DNA of 64,000 nucleotides. It comes from Deltaproteobacteria bacterium. GTDB lineage: Bacteria > Myxococcota_A > Polyangia > Polyangiales > Houyiibacteriaceae. The translations under genes were made by a program, and so were the position numbers. The DNA is taken from the NCBI GenBank assembly GCA_017644045.1, contig JAEPMI010000006.1, forward strand, positions 343,314 through 407,313, read 5' to 3'. Of this stretch, positions 24,060-32,268 are shown piece by piece (position 1 is the first letter of the stretch; each line of letters starts with the position of its first letter). Under the pieces are notes generated by a model. The model was given only the letters and a program-made list of their open reading frames with translations. It searched no databases and was not told the origin of the DNA.

Positions 24060-25415
24060 GACCATGTCCTTCTTGGCGGCTTCGATGATGGTCTCGGCCA
24101 TCACGAGGATCTTGTCTTCCTTCGGCCCCTCCACCATCACCCGGAGCTTGGGCTCGGTCCCGCTCCAGCGGACCAACACCCGGCCATGCTTGCCGAGCTT
24201 CTTCTCCACGGCGCGAATCGCCGTTCCCGTCTTGGGCATCTGGGAGAGCTTCTTCCGGGCCTCGAACGTCTCGTTCACCAACACCTGAGGCACGCGCGTC
24301 ATGACCTCGCCGACGAGCTCCGAGAGCGGGCGCTCCTCCTCGGTCACGATGGCCAGGAGCTGGAGGGCGGCCACGAGTCCATCGCCGGTGGTCCCATGAT
24401 TCATGAAGATCAGGTGACCGCTCTGCTCGCCACCCAGCGAGAGGTTCTTCTGCCGGAGCTTCTCGACCACGTAGCGGTCGCCGACGCCGCAGCGGAGCAA
24501 CTTGCCACCCTCCGCCTCGAGCGCGCGCTCGAGCCCGAGGTTGCTCATCACGGTCGCCACGAGGGTCTTCCGGCGGAGCTTCCGTTTCCGGATCATCCGC
24601 GTCGCGCAGAGGGCCATCACCGCGTCGCCGTCCACGACCTGGCCCTTCTCGTCGACCACGATGAGCCGGTCGGCGTCGCCGTCGAGAGCGATGCCCATGA
24701 GCGCCTTGCGCTTCTTCACCTCGCGCGCGGCGTGGTCGGGGTGGAGCGCGCCGCAGCGGTGGTTGATGTTCTCGCCGTTCGGTTCGTCACCGAGCGCGTA
24801 GACCCGCGCGCCGAGCTCCGAGAAGACCAGCGGCGCGACCTTGTAGGCGGCACCGTGCGCGGCGTCGACCACGACCTTCACGCCGTCGAGAGTGCGGTCA
24901 CTCGGAAAGGTGGCCTTCGCGTAGGCGACGTAGCGGCCGGGCGCGTCGTCGAGGCGCTCGGCTCGGCCGACCCGCACGCCGGTCGGTCGCTTGGTGTCGA
25001 GCTTCGCGGAGTCCATCAAGTCTTCGAGCGCGGCCTCTTCGGCGTCCGGCAGCTTGAAGCCGTCGCTCGCGAAGAGCTTGATGCCGTTGTCCTGGTAGGC
25101 GTTGTGGGAGGCGCTGATCACGACCCCCACCTCGGCGCGCATGCTGGTGGTCAGGTGGGCGATGGCCGGAGTGGGCAGCGGGCCGCAGAGCAGCACCTTT
25201 CCGCCCATCGCGCACACGCCGGCCGAGAGCGCGGTCTCGAAGAGGTACCCGCTGACGCGGGTGTCCTTCCCGATGAGCACGCGCGGTCGGTGCGAGACGC
25301 GCTGAGCCGCCTGATGGGTGACGGCCAGGCCGATCCGGAAGGCCAGCTCTGGGGTCATGGCGCCGGCGTTCGCGAGGCCGCGGACGCCGTCGGTTCCGAA
25401 GTAACGTCGAGACAC
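24057..25415 (-). CDS. glmM: Phosphoglucosamine mutase
   Basis: The 452-residue enzyme interconverts glucosamine-6-phosphate and glucosamine-1-phosphate for UDP-GlcNAc and peptidoglycan synthesis. The visible motifs are FGTDGVRG (6-13), the active phosphoserine loop ISASHN (Ser103), the metal-binding DGDADR, the sugar-binding GEQSGH and the C-terminal phosphate-binding RWSGTEPKLRV. Length and motifs match GlmM rather than phosphomannomutase. The start is GTG 25415. It lies 45 bases downstream of the LuxR-type gene and 10 bases upstream of the hybrid kinase, all on the minus strand, so co-transcription is possible. Confidence 0.96.
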   Translation of the reverse strand: MSRRYFGTDGVRGLANAGAMTPELAFRIGLAVTHQAAQRVSHRPRVLIGKDTRVSGYLFETALSAGVCAMGGKVLLCGPLPTPAIAHLTTSMRAEVGVVISASHNAYQDNGIKLFASDGFKLPDAEEAALEDLMDSAKLDTKRPTGVRVGRAERLDDAPGRYVAYAKATFPSDRTLDGVKVVVDAAHGAAYKVAPLVFSELGARVYALGDEPNGENINHRCGALHPDHAAREVKKRKALMGIALDGDADRLIVVDEKGQVVDGDAVMALCATRMIRKRKLRRKTLVATVMSNLGLERALEAEGGKLLRCGVGDRYVVEKLRQKNLSLGGEQSGHLIFMNHGTTGDGLVAALQLLAIVTEEERPLSELVGEVMTRVPQVLVNETFEARKKLSQMPKTGTAIRAVEKKLGKHGRVLVRWSGTEPKLRVMVEGPKEDKILVMAETIIEAAKKDMV

Positions 25416-25460
25416 GTCGGCCGTTGTCCCAGAATTCCGGGAAATGGTCGAGAGGAAGGC

Positions 25461-26348
25461 TCAGCCGGGCAGCGGGGACGACTCGGCCTCGTCGCGGGGA
25501 TGGGTCAGCACGTGGCTGACCAGGGCCGCCTGGCTGCGCTGCCCGGTCTTGTCGTAGATGGCGCGCAGCTGAGCGCGGACGGTGTGAGTGCTGACCGAGA
25601 GCTCCTCGGCAATCTCCGCGACGCTGCTTCCGCGGATCAGACGCGCCACCACGCGACTCTCCGCAGGCGTGAGCCCGTGGTCGCGCTGCAGGTCGGCCGC
25701 CGCCGGGATGGTGGGCGACGCCATCCGGTCGTGTCGCGCGGCGACGCCGAGCAGGTCCAGGACCGCGGCGCTCATCCGGTCGAGCGCCAGTCGCCCACGA
25801 CGGAAGGCCTCGTCGCGCCAGGTGGGCTCGGACGCGATGTGCACCCGATAGCGACCGAAGCGAGCGCCGACCTCGGCCTCGACCTCGGCAGGCTCGTCGC
25901 CCACCAGGGTGGGGAGCGCCCGCATCTCGCCGATCAGCGCCACCATCATCACCCGGCTCCCGCGATACTCCTCCGGGATGGCCACGGAGACCTCGATGGG
26001 GTCGACGCTCGTGTCGATGGCGATGTCCCAGTGGGGAAACGAAGGCCGTGTGGCCTCCCAGCCGACCTCGGCCAGCATCCGCGGGGTCATCACCAGCGAG
26101 GCCGCGAGCTGCGCCCAGGTGTTCACCTCCAGGTATCCCTCGCCGACCGCCTCGATCTCGGCGTCGGTGCAATCGCCGTAGAGCCGCTCCAGGAACTCGG
26201 CGATCTCGTCCCAGTCGACGCGCTCACCCAGGCGCGAGGGGTCGACCGCCGCCAGCCGGAGCCCGTGGGCCGCGCCCGCGACGTCGAGCCCCGCCATCTG
26301 CGCGTGCTCGCGCATGAAGCCGTAGAGCTTTGCTGGAACCTCCCGCAC
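25461..26348 (-). CDS. LuxR-type transcriptional regulator
   Basis: GTG 26348 is taken as the start; the frame continues far upstream only as antisense to batE. The 295-residue protein has a C-terminal LuxR/GerE helix-turn-helix (about 225-285) with LTPAESRVVARLIRGSSVAEIAEELSVS split over the two helices and STHTVRAQLRAIYDKTGQRSQAALV following. The N-terminal 220 residues contain no receiver Asp pattern and no known ligand domain that could be recognised. They resemble the uncharacterised sensor halves of some Polyangia LuxR proteins. It lies 41 bases after batE on the same strand and may be the last gene of, or a regulator for, the Bat operon. Confidence 0.85.
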   Translation of the reverse strand: MREVPAKLYGFMREHAQMAGLDVAGAAHGLRLAAVDPSRLGERVDWDEIAEFLERLYGDCTDAEIEAVGEGYLEVNTWAQLAASLVMTPRMLAEVGWEATRPSFPHWDIAIDTSVDPIEVSVAIPEEYRGSRVMMVALIGEMRALPTLVGDEPAEVEAEVGARFGRYRVHIASEPTWRDEAFRRGRLALDRMSAAVLDLLGVAARHDRMASPTIPAAADLQRDHGLTPAESRVVARLIRGSSVAEIAEELSVSTHTVRAQLRAIYDKTGQRSQAALVSHVLTHPRDEAESSPLPG

Positions 26349-26389
26349 GGTGTCCGATCGTGGCGTGGGCGGGAGCCGGGGGCAAACGG

Positions 26390-27169
26390 TCAGGCGTCGG
26401 GCGGAAGCACGAGGCCGACCTCGCCGTCGACGACCCAGCCACGCTCGCCGCGGGGTCCACGGACCCGCACGTAGCCGGGCTCGCGGCCGACCACGTCGAC
26501 GCGCTGGCCCTCGAGCAGGCGGTGGCGGACGCGGGCTCGCGGGTCCGGCCCCTCGAGGACACGCGCTCGGCCGCTCACGACGATGCCCGGGTCTCCCGCG
26601 CGGAACACGCCGCGCTTGGTCGCCAGGAGCAGCCCGTCGCCAACCACCGCAGCGAGCAGGAGGATCGTGGCCACCGCCGACACCAGCCGCGCCCGACCGG
26701 AGAGCAAACGCCAGCCCGCGAGCGCGAGGAAGAGCGCCAGCCAGACGACCACGAAGGACCACGCCAGCGCGCTCTCCCCGAGGTCGCGGACGAGGGCCTG
26801 ACCGAGGCTGCTGTGCTCGGCGAGCTCGACCTCGCCCTCCTCGGCGGCGAGCCGGTCCGCGAGCACTCGGCGAGCGCCGACCAGCCCGGTCTTCGCGTCG
26901 GGGTCCCCGGGCCGCAGCGCGAGCGTTCGCTCGAAGTAGCGGATGGCCTCCCCGTAGTGACCCTGTTGCGCGTGAACGGTGGCCAGGTCGAAGGCCACGT
27001 CCGCGTCGAGGACGCCCGCCTCCTCCAGCGACTCGTAGCTCGCCTGCGCCGCGGCGTGGTCGCCACGGATGGCGGCCTCGTTCGCTTCGGCGAAGGTGTC
27101 CTCGAGTCGCTGGGCGCTCGCGCCTGCGGCGAGAACCAGCACGAGCGCCATCGAGAGTGCACGCATCAT
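26390..27169 (-). CDS. batE: BatE-like TPR and SH3b protein
   Basis: ATG 27169 gives an ATGA overlap with batD and has GGAGG four bases upstream. The 259-residue product has a signal peptide (1-20, ASA-Q), two to three TPR units (about 25-95, with GHYGEAIRYFERTLALRPGDPDA), two membrane helices (about 133-152 and 163-182) and a C-terminal SH3b domain (about 195-255, VLEGPDPRARVRHRLLEGQRVDVVGREPG in pattern). This matches BatE of aerotolerance operons: a membrane protein with a periplasmic TPR and an SH3-like domain. The precise role of BatE is unknown. Confidence 0.85.
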   Translation of the reverse strand: MMRALSMALVLVLAAGASAQRLEDTFAEANEAAIRGDHAAAQASYESLEEAGVLDADVAFDLATVHAQQGHYGEAIRYFERTLALRPGDPDAKTGLVGARRVLADRLAAEEGEVELAEHSSLGQALVRDLGESALAWSFVVVWLALFLALAGWRLLSGRARLVSAVATILLLAAVVGDGLLLATKRGVFRAGDPGIVVSGRARVLEGPDPRARVRHRLLEGQRVDVVGREPGYVRVRGPRGERGWVVDGEVGLVLPPDA

Positions 27170-29028
27170 GCGGCCTCCTGATCGGGCACGAAGCGGTCGA
27201 GCTGAGCCAGGAGCTGCTGGACGCGACCGAGGCACGCCTCACGCTCCGTCTGGCCCGCGCTCGCGGAGGAGAAGCGCGCGAAGTCGCAGCTCTCGAGCTC
27301 CTCGTCGAGGGCGAGGATCAGCTCGTCGTCCATGCCGCGGCGACGGAGCGCCGAACGGAGCTCCATCCGAGTCATCCCGCCGACGGGCTCGCCGATGCGC
27401 GCCTCGACGGCGGCACCGAGCGCGCGGGCGACCTCCGCGTAGAACGCGGCCGCCTGGTCGTCGCCCATCAGCTCGCGCGCGGCACCGAGCCGGCGCTTGG
27501 CATCCTTGGCGCGCACCTTCGCGGGGTCCGCGGCCGCGCGACGGCGAAGCCGACGGATGCCGAAGAAGAGCGCGAAGCCGAGTGGGCCGAGCCCGACGAG
27601 GAGCCAGAAGAGCAGTCCGTCCGAGGTCGGCGGCGTCACACGCGCGAGCTCGCTCGAGCGCCGCACCGGCCCGAAGGTCGGCGCGTTCGGCGCGGGCGCC
27701 TGCGTGGGTGTCGTGTCCTCGACGCTGGGGTCGGTGGGGTCGGGCGTGGCCACCGAAGCGCCTGCGGCGGTGATCGTCAGCGCCTGAGTCGTCGCGGTCG
27801 TGTAGCGGCCGGTCGCCGGATCGAAGGTCGGGATCGAGATCGCCGGGAGCCGGTGCTCACCCGGCTCTTCGGGGACCACGAGCCACTCGAGGGTGCGGAC
27901 GCCACCGACGATGTCGCCGTTCTGCTCGACCTGGTCCTCGATCTCCGGCTGGAGGATGCGCAGCCCGTCGATCTCCGAGAGCTCGGGGCGAACGTCACGG
28001 AGGTTCCCCTGACCGCGTGCGACCAGCGTGACCGTCACGGCGTCACCGGTCCGGACCTGAGCGCGATCGGCGCTCAGCTCCAGGGCGAGCTGGCCGACGA
28101 AAACGTCACCCGCCGGGACCGGCGCGGGGAGCGCCCGCGCGTCGACGGCCACCGGCACGCCTTCACGGTCGAGGCGCTGCTGCTGCGGCTGGAAGAAGTC
28201 GAAGAGCGAGCCGGTCTCGATGCCCATCTTCGGTGCACCGATCTGGAGCTCGCCCTCCCGGAGTGGAAACGCCGCGAAGCGACGGATCACGTAGGCGTTG
28301 AACGCCACGCCACCGACCACCTGACGGGTGGCGTCGAGGTTGCGCGTCGGAGGAAGCAGGTCGTGCACCCAGAAGCCGTCGGCGGTGGGCTCCTGGATGA
28401 CCTGGGGCGCGCTCCGCAGCGGTCGGCGGGTGTAGAGGTAGACCGTGACCGTGGTCTGCTGACCGACATAGGGGCTCGGGTCGTCCACCACCGTCCGGAT
28501 GAAGGCCTGGTCGTCGTAGGTCGCACCGTCGGCCCCGGGCGGGGTCGGCGTGGTCTGCTGCTGCGCGACCGGATCGGTCGGCGTGGGGTTCGTGGGCGGC
28601 GGCGCCTGGCTGCCGCCGACGACGATGGTCAGCGCGTTCGTCGTGTGGGTCTGACCGGAGACGACCACGTCGGCGCCGGGGAGCTCGTAGCGCCCGGCCG
28701 CTCGGGGCCGCAGCACGTAGGTGTGAATGGTGGTCGCGTGGACCATCTGCTGCTGCTGGCCGAAGCCGAAGCGGAACTGCATGGGCCGGCTGACCTGCCG
28801 GCTCATCACGTCGAACTGACTCATGTCCGGCGCGTCCACACGCTGGACGTCGCCCCCCTGCACGTCGGCGCGAATCTGCAGCCGGAAGGTCTCCCCCACG
28901 GGGATGTCGGTCCGGTCCGCGGTCATGACGGCGGTGACCGTCTGCGCCGATGCCGCGCTCGCCCCCAGGGCCAGCACGGCGAGCACGAGGGCGATCGAGC
29001 GCCCGATGGTGCGAAGCGCCACCATCAC
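27166..29028 (-). CDS. batD: BatD, oxygen-tolerance family membrane protein
   Basis: The 620-residue product has a signal peptide (1-28, ASAQ). A large periplasmic region of Ig-like strands follows (VTAVMTADRTDIPVGETFRL, then repeats such as VGQQTTVTVYLYTRRPL and VRTGDAVTVTLVARG). One membrane helix (about 470-490, LLVGLGPLGFALFFGI) and a cytosolic helical tail complete it. This is the BatD architecture. The start is GTG 29028, giving GTGA with the batC stop; ATG 29025 is possible. It works with the VWA proteins BatA/B in an inner-membrane complex whose exact role is unresolved; links to stress tolerance are known in other bacteria. Confidence 0.9.
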   Translation of the reverse strand: MMVALRTIGRSIALVLAVLALGASAASAQTVTAVMTADRTDIPVGETFRLQIRADVQGGDVQRVDAPDMSQFDVMSRQVSRPMQFRFGFGQQQQMVHATTIHTYVLRPRAAGRYELPGADVVVSGQTHTTNALTIVVGGSQAPPPTNPTPTDPVAQQQTTPTPPGADGATYDDQAFIRTVVDDPSPYVGQQTTVTVYLYTRRPLRSAPQVIQEPTADGFWVHDLLPPTRNLDATRQVVGGVAFNAYVIRRFAAFPLREGELQIGAPKMGIETGSLFDFFQPQQQRLDREGVPVAVDARALPAPVPAGDVFVGQLALELSADRAQVRTGDAVTVTLVARGQGNLRDVRPELSEIDGLRILQPEIEDQVEQNGDIVGGVRTLEWLVVPEEPGEHRLPAISIPTFDPATGRYTTATTQALTITAAGASVATPDPTDPSVEDTTPTQAPAPNAPTFGPVRRSSELARVTPPTSDGLLFWLLVGLGPLGFALFFGIRRLRRRAAADPAKVRAKDAKRRLGAARELMGDDQAAAFYAEVARALGAAVEARIGEPVGGMTRMELRSALRRRGMDDELILALDEELESCDFARFSSASAGQTEREACLGRVQQLLAQLDRFVPDQEAA

Positions 29029-30056
29029 CAGTCCATCGTCACCCGACGGTTCTCACGCGAGGCACGCGCCCGAGCTCGCGCTCGCTGCAGGCTCTCTTCG
29101 TCGTCTTCGAGGGCGTCCAATACGCGCTCGACGTGGCCCGGAAGGCGCTGACCGCCCCCGCCCTCGTCCTGCGGTTCCTGACCGCCCTGACCGTTCTGCT
29201 CCTGCTGGTCCTGCTCCCCCTCGTTCGAGTCGGAGCCTTGGTCCTGCTGGTCCTCGCCCTCGCCGCCTTCGTCCTGCTCGTCCTCGCCGGGGTCGCCCTG
29301 CTCGCCCTGCTGGTCTTCGCCTTCGTTGCCCTGCTGGTCCTGCTGGTCTTCGCCTTCGTTGCCCTGCTGGTCCTCGCCCTCTTCGCCCTGCTGGTCCTGC
29401 TGGTCCTGCTGGTCCTCGCCCTCTTCGCCCTGCTGGTCCTGGTTCTGCTGCTGATCCTGGGTCTGTTGCTGGCCCTGCTGGTCCTGCTGATCCTGGTTCT
29501 GCTGCTGCTGGTCCTGCTCCTGCTGTTGTTCCTGCTCCTGTTGCTCCTGCTTCTCTTCCTCCTCGCGGATGCGGCGGAGGGCGAGCTCCAGGTTCCAGGC
29601 GGCGTCACGGTTGCCGGGCTTGGCGCGCAGCGATCGGCGGAAGGCGTCGGCCGCCTCGCGGAACGAAGCCTGCGCGGCCTGATGATCCTCTTCGGCGGAG
29701 GCGGCGTCGCCCTCCTGATAGAAGGCGAGGCCCAGATCGTAGTAGGCGTCGGCCCGGACCTCGGCGGGCGCGTCGGGGTCGGCGGCCCGGAGGAAGGCCT
29801 CGCGAGCCTCGGGGAGCTGGTCGCTCGCCATGAGCGCCAGCCCACGGTTGAGCTGGACGCGCGGCTCGTTCGGGAGCTCCTGCGCGGCCTGGTCGTAGGA
29901 GGCCAGGGCGCCGGTCGCGTCGCCGTCGGCCATCCGCTCGTTGCCGTCCTCGACCGAGTCGTTCCGGGTCCGGAAGGGATCCCACGCCTGAGCGCTGGTG
30001 GGCCACGCCACGCAGAGCGCGAGCGCCAGGCTCGTCCACATCGCTGCTGTCGTCAT
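29025..30056 (-). CDS. batC: BatC-like TPR protein with Gln/Glu/Asp-rich repeat tail
   Basis: The 343-residue product has a signal peptide (1-24, AQA-W), three TPR units (about 35-160: NERMADGDATGALASYDQAA, AADAFRRSLRAKPGNRDAA), and then a low-complexity stretch (about 165-298) made of DQQ, GEE and GEDQQ repeats. A basic helical tail (VERVLDALEDDEESLQRARARARA) ends the protein. BatC proteins are periplasmic TPR partners of BatA/B; such Q/E/D-rich tails are common in them. The repeat DNA (29162-29564) gives a striking antisense open frame of Leu/Val, which is a shadow. ATGA overlaps link it to batB and batD. Confidence 0.88.
   Translation of the reverse strand: MTTAAMWTSLALALCVAWPTSAQAWDPFRTRNDSVEDGNERMADGDATGALASYDQAAQELPNEPRVQLNRGLALMASDQLPEAREAFLRAADPDAPAEVRADAYYDLGLAFYQEGDAASAEEDHQAAQASFREAADAFRRSLRAKPGNRDAAWNLELALRRIREEEEKQEQQEQEQQQEQDQQQQNQDQQDQQGQQQTQDQQQNQDQQGEEGEDQQDQQDQQGEEGEDQQGNEGEDQQDQQGNEGEDQQGEQGDPGEDEQDEGGEGEDQQDQGSDSNEGEQDQQEQNGQGGQEPQDEGGGGQRLPGHVERVLDALEDDEESLQRARARARASRENRRVTMDW
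29162..29564 (-). repeat. Low-complexity coding repeat in batC
   Basis: CTGCTGGTC-type and CTCGCCCTC-type short repeats encode Asp-Gln-Gln and Gly-Glu-Asp runs on the minus strand. All copies are in frame, so copy-number change by slippage would keep the protein open. Confidence 0.85.
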
Positions 30057-31162
30057 CGCTTCACCTTTTCGAGACCGGGCCGCTTCTTCTTCTTGGGTGG
30101 CCGCTTCTTTCTACGCCTGCGACCGATGAACGCTTCCGGCAGGAGCGCCTCGAGCAGGAGGAAGAGGAACGCCGGGAGCAGGGCCAGAGCGTAGCGGTCT
30201 TCGTGGACCGTGACCTGCCGGGATTGGCGCTCGCCCTGCTTCAGCCGCCGAATCCGGCGCCGAACCTCCTCGAGGCCGACCCCACCCTCACGGGCCCGGA
30301 CGAAGTGGCCGTCCGTGATCTCGGCCACCGAGCGGAGCGTCTCCTCGCCCTCCTCGGTGAACGCCGTGGTGACGACGTTGCCATCGTCGTCGCGCATGTA
30401 GCCGGTCCAGGTCCCGTCCTGCGAGTACGTCGGGACCGGCTCACCGCTCCGGGAGCCGATGCCGACCGCGTAGACCTTGATGCCCGCTTCGGCGAGCTCC
30501 TCGGCCGCCTCGAGGGGGTCGCCCTCGTGGTCTTCGCCGTCGGTGAGCAGGACCACGACCCGGCCGCGCTCCTGCTGGCGCTCCTCGTCCACGCGGTCTG
30601 CCGGCCGCTCGGAGCGCTCGAGGAGCCGCTTGCTGGAGATCAGCGCGCGCCCGATGGCGGTGCCGCCGACCGGCATGTCGTAGGGCCCGAGGTCCCGGAG
30701 GAAGAGCCCGACCGCGCCGTGGTCGATGGTCATCGGGAATTCCATCGTCTCGCCGGCGAAGGCGACCACACCGACCCGATCGCCCTCGAGCTCGTCGAGG
30801 AAGCGGACCAGCTCCGCCTTCGCGCGATCGATGCGGCTCGGCCGCACGTCACGCGCGAGCATGCTCTTGGAGAAGTCGAGCGCGATGACCACATCGGTGC
30901 CTCGCTGCCGGAGCCAGCGGGTCCGGCTGCCGTATTGCGGTCCGGCGAGCGCGATCACGACCAGCGCGAAGCCCAGCACCCAGAGCACCGCGCGCGCAGC
31001 GCGCCAACCGCTCGCGCGACCGGCGACGAGAGCGGCGACCGTCGAGGGGTCGCCGAAGCGCTTGGTCGCGCGCGAGCGGAGCCGCCAGCGCAGGACCAGC
31101 AGGCCGATCATGGCCGGGACCAGCAGGAGGAACCAGAGCATGTCCCCATCGCGCCAGGTCAT
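30053..31162 (-). CDS. batB: BatB, VWA-domain membrane protein
   Basis: ATG 31162 is chosen: it lies five bases after AGGAGG and overlaps the batA stop as ATGA, whereas GTG 31168 would overlap that ribosome site. The 369-residue product has two N-terminal membrane helices (about 8-25 and 55-75), a VWA domain with MIDAS sequence DFSKSM (about 92-97), the second MIDAS Thr in GGTAIG and the Asp in LLTDGEDHEGD. A C-terminal helix (about 325-345) precedes a Lys/Arg-rich tail. BatA and BatB are paired inner-membrane VWA proteins, with metal-dependent binding in the periplasm. Confidence 0.9.
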   Translation of the reverse strand: MTWRDGDMLWFLLLVPAMIGLLVLRWRLRSRATKRFGDPSTVAALVAGRASGWRAARAVLWVLGFALVVIALAGPQYGSRTRWLRQRGTDVVIALDFSKSMLARDVRPSRIDRAKAELVRFLDELEGDRVGVVAFAGETMEFPMTIDHGAVGLFLRDLGPYDMPVGGTAIGRALISSKRLLERSERPADRVDEERQQERGRVVVLLTDGEDHEGDPLEAAEELAEAGIKVYAVGIGSRSGEPVPTYSQDGTWTGYMRDDDGNVVTTAFTEEGEETLRSVAEITDGHFVRAREGGVGLEEVRRRIRRLKQGERQSRQVTVHEDRYALALLPAFLFLLLEALLPEAFIGRRRRKKRPPKKKKRPGLEKVKR

Positions 31163-32268
31163 GGCCACCTCCTCAGGAGGAACACCCGCGTGAGCAGCTC
31201 GAGGAGCAGCAGCGCGAGGCCAGGCCAGAGGAACGCGGGGAAGAGCTCGCCGAAGACCTGCCCGGCGTCTTCCATCTCGGTCTTCTCGAGCTCGTCGAGG
31301 ATCTCGTGGAAGCTGCGCTCGAGCGACTGGCGGTCGCCGACGCGGAAGTGCTCGGCGCCAGTGCGCTCGCTCATGCGCTCGAGGAGCTCCGGGTTCACGG
31401 GGAAGTTACCGACGTCGAAGATGGGCTGGCCGAAGAGGCCCGTGCCGCGCTTCACCCGGTTCTCCTCCGACTCGCCCATGAGGATGGTGAAGACCTTCAC
31501 CTCCATCGTGGCGGCGAGCTCCGCGGCCTGGTCCGGCGTGACGTTGCCGGCGTTCGAGTCGCCGTCGGTCAGGAGGATGATGACCTTGCTCTTCGCCTCG
31601 GAGCGACGAAGCCGGTTGAGCCCGGTGCCCACCGCGTTGCCGATCGCGGTGCCTCGGCCGTCGACGATGCCGAGCTCCATCTCGCTGATGACGTTCTTCA
31701 GCGCGTCCTTGTCGGTGGTCAGCGGCATCAGGGTGTAGGCGTCCCGACCGAAGACCACGGCACCGATGCGGTCGTTGGGACGCCGCGAGAGGAAGTCGAG
31801 GACCACCTGCTGGGTGGCCTCGAAGCGCGTGGGCTCGATGTCGTCGGCCTGCATCGAGAGCGACATGTCGAGCACCAGCACGATGTCGATGCCCTCGACC
31901 TCGGCGGAGTCCCGCGCGTGAATGCTCTGCGGGCCCATGAGCCCGATGGCGAGGAGCATGACCGCGGCGACGCGCATGCCGGTGACGCTCGGCGCCACCC
32001 AGACGCGCCAGCCCGGCTTGAGCACGCTCAGGTCGTGGCCGCGGCTGACCTGCAGTCGGGGCCGGCTCCAGCGCTGGAGGTAGTGCGCGATGAGCACCAG
32101 CGCCGGCGCGAAGAGAAGCAACGCGGCCCAGGGGCGCTCGAAGCGGAAGCTGCCGCTCTCGAGCGGCACCTCGTAGACGCCTTCGATCCAGTACGCGCAG
32201 GCGTAGGCCGCCGGCACCAGGAAGAGCAGCGTCCAGAGGACGGGAAGCAGCGGACGGATGACCTTCAC
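31159..32268 (-). CDS. batA: BatA, VWA-domain membrane protein
   Basis: The 369-residue product has membrane helices at about 7-27, 47-65 and 100-115, a VWA domain with intact MIDAS (DMSLSM near 134-139, GTAIGNAVG, LLTDGDSNAGN) and a final helix (about 342-362). The start is GTG 32268 with GGGAGG upstream and a GTGA overlap with the preceding gene. It is similar in layout to BatB; pairs of this kind are typical for Bat operons. Likely a metal-dependent scaffold in the inner membrane, dependent on MoxR ATPase for assembly or remodelling (family knowledge, not shown here). Confidence 0.9.
   Translation of the reverse strand: MKVIRPLLPVLWTLLFLVPAAYACAYWIEGVYEVPLESGSFRFERPWAALLLFAPALVLIAHYLQRWSRPRLQVSRGHDLSVLKPGWRVWVAPSVTGMRVAAVMLLAIGLMGPQSIHARDSAEVEGIDIVLVLDMSLSMQADDIEPTRFEATQQVVLDFLSRRPNDRIGAVVFGRDAYTLMPLTTDKDALKNVISEMELGIVDGRGTAIGNAVGTGLNRLRRSEAKSKVIILLTDGDSNAGNVTPDQAAELAATMEVKVFTILMGESEENRVKRGTGLFGQPIFDVGNFPVNPELLERMSERTGAEHFRVGDRQSLERSFHEILDELEKTEMEDAGQVFGELFPAFLWPGLALLLLELLTRVFLLRRWP

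Noticed and set aside
24186-26474. Plus-strand open frame of 762 codons
   Set aside because: Antisense to glmM and the LuxR-type gene, with His/Arg/Asp-rich composition typical of shadow frames.
28950-30194. Plus-strand open frame of 414 codons rich in Leu/Val, looking like a multi-pass membrane protein
   Set aside because: It is the exact antisense of the DQQ/GED repeats of batC and of neighbouring batB; the minus-strand reading has a signal peptide, TPRs and operon overlaps.
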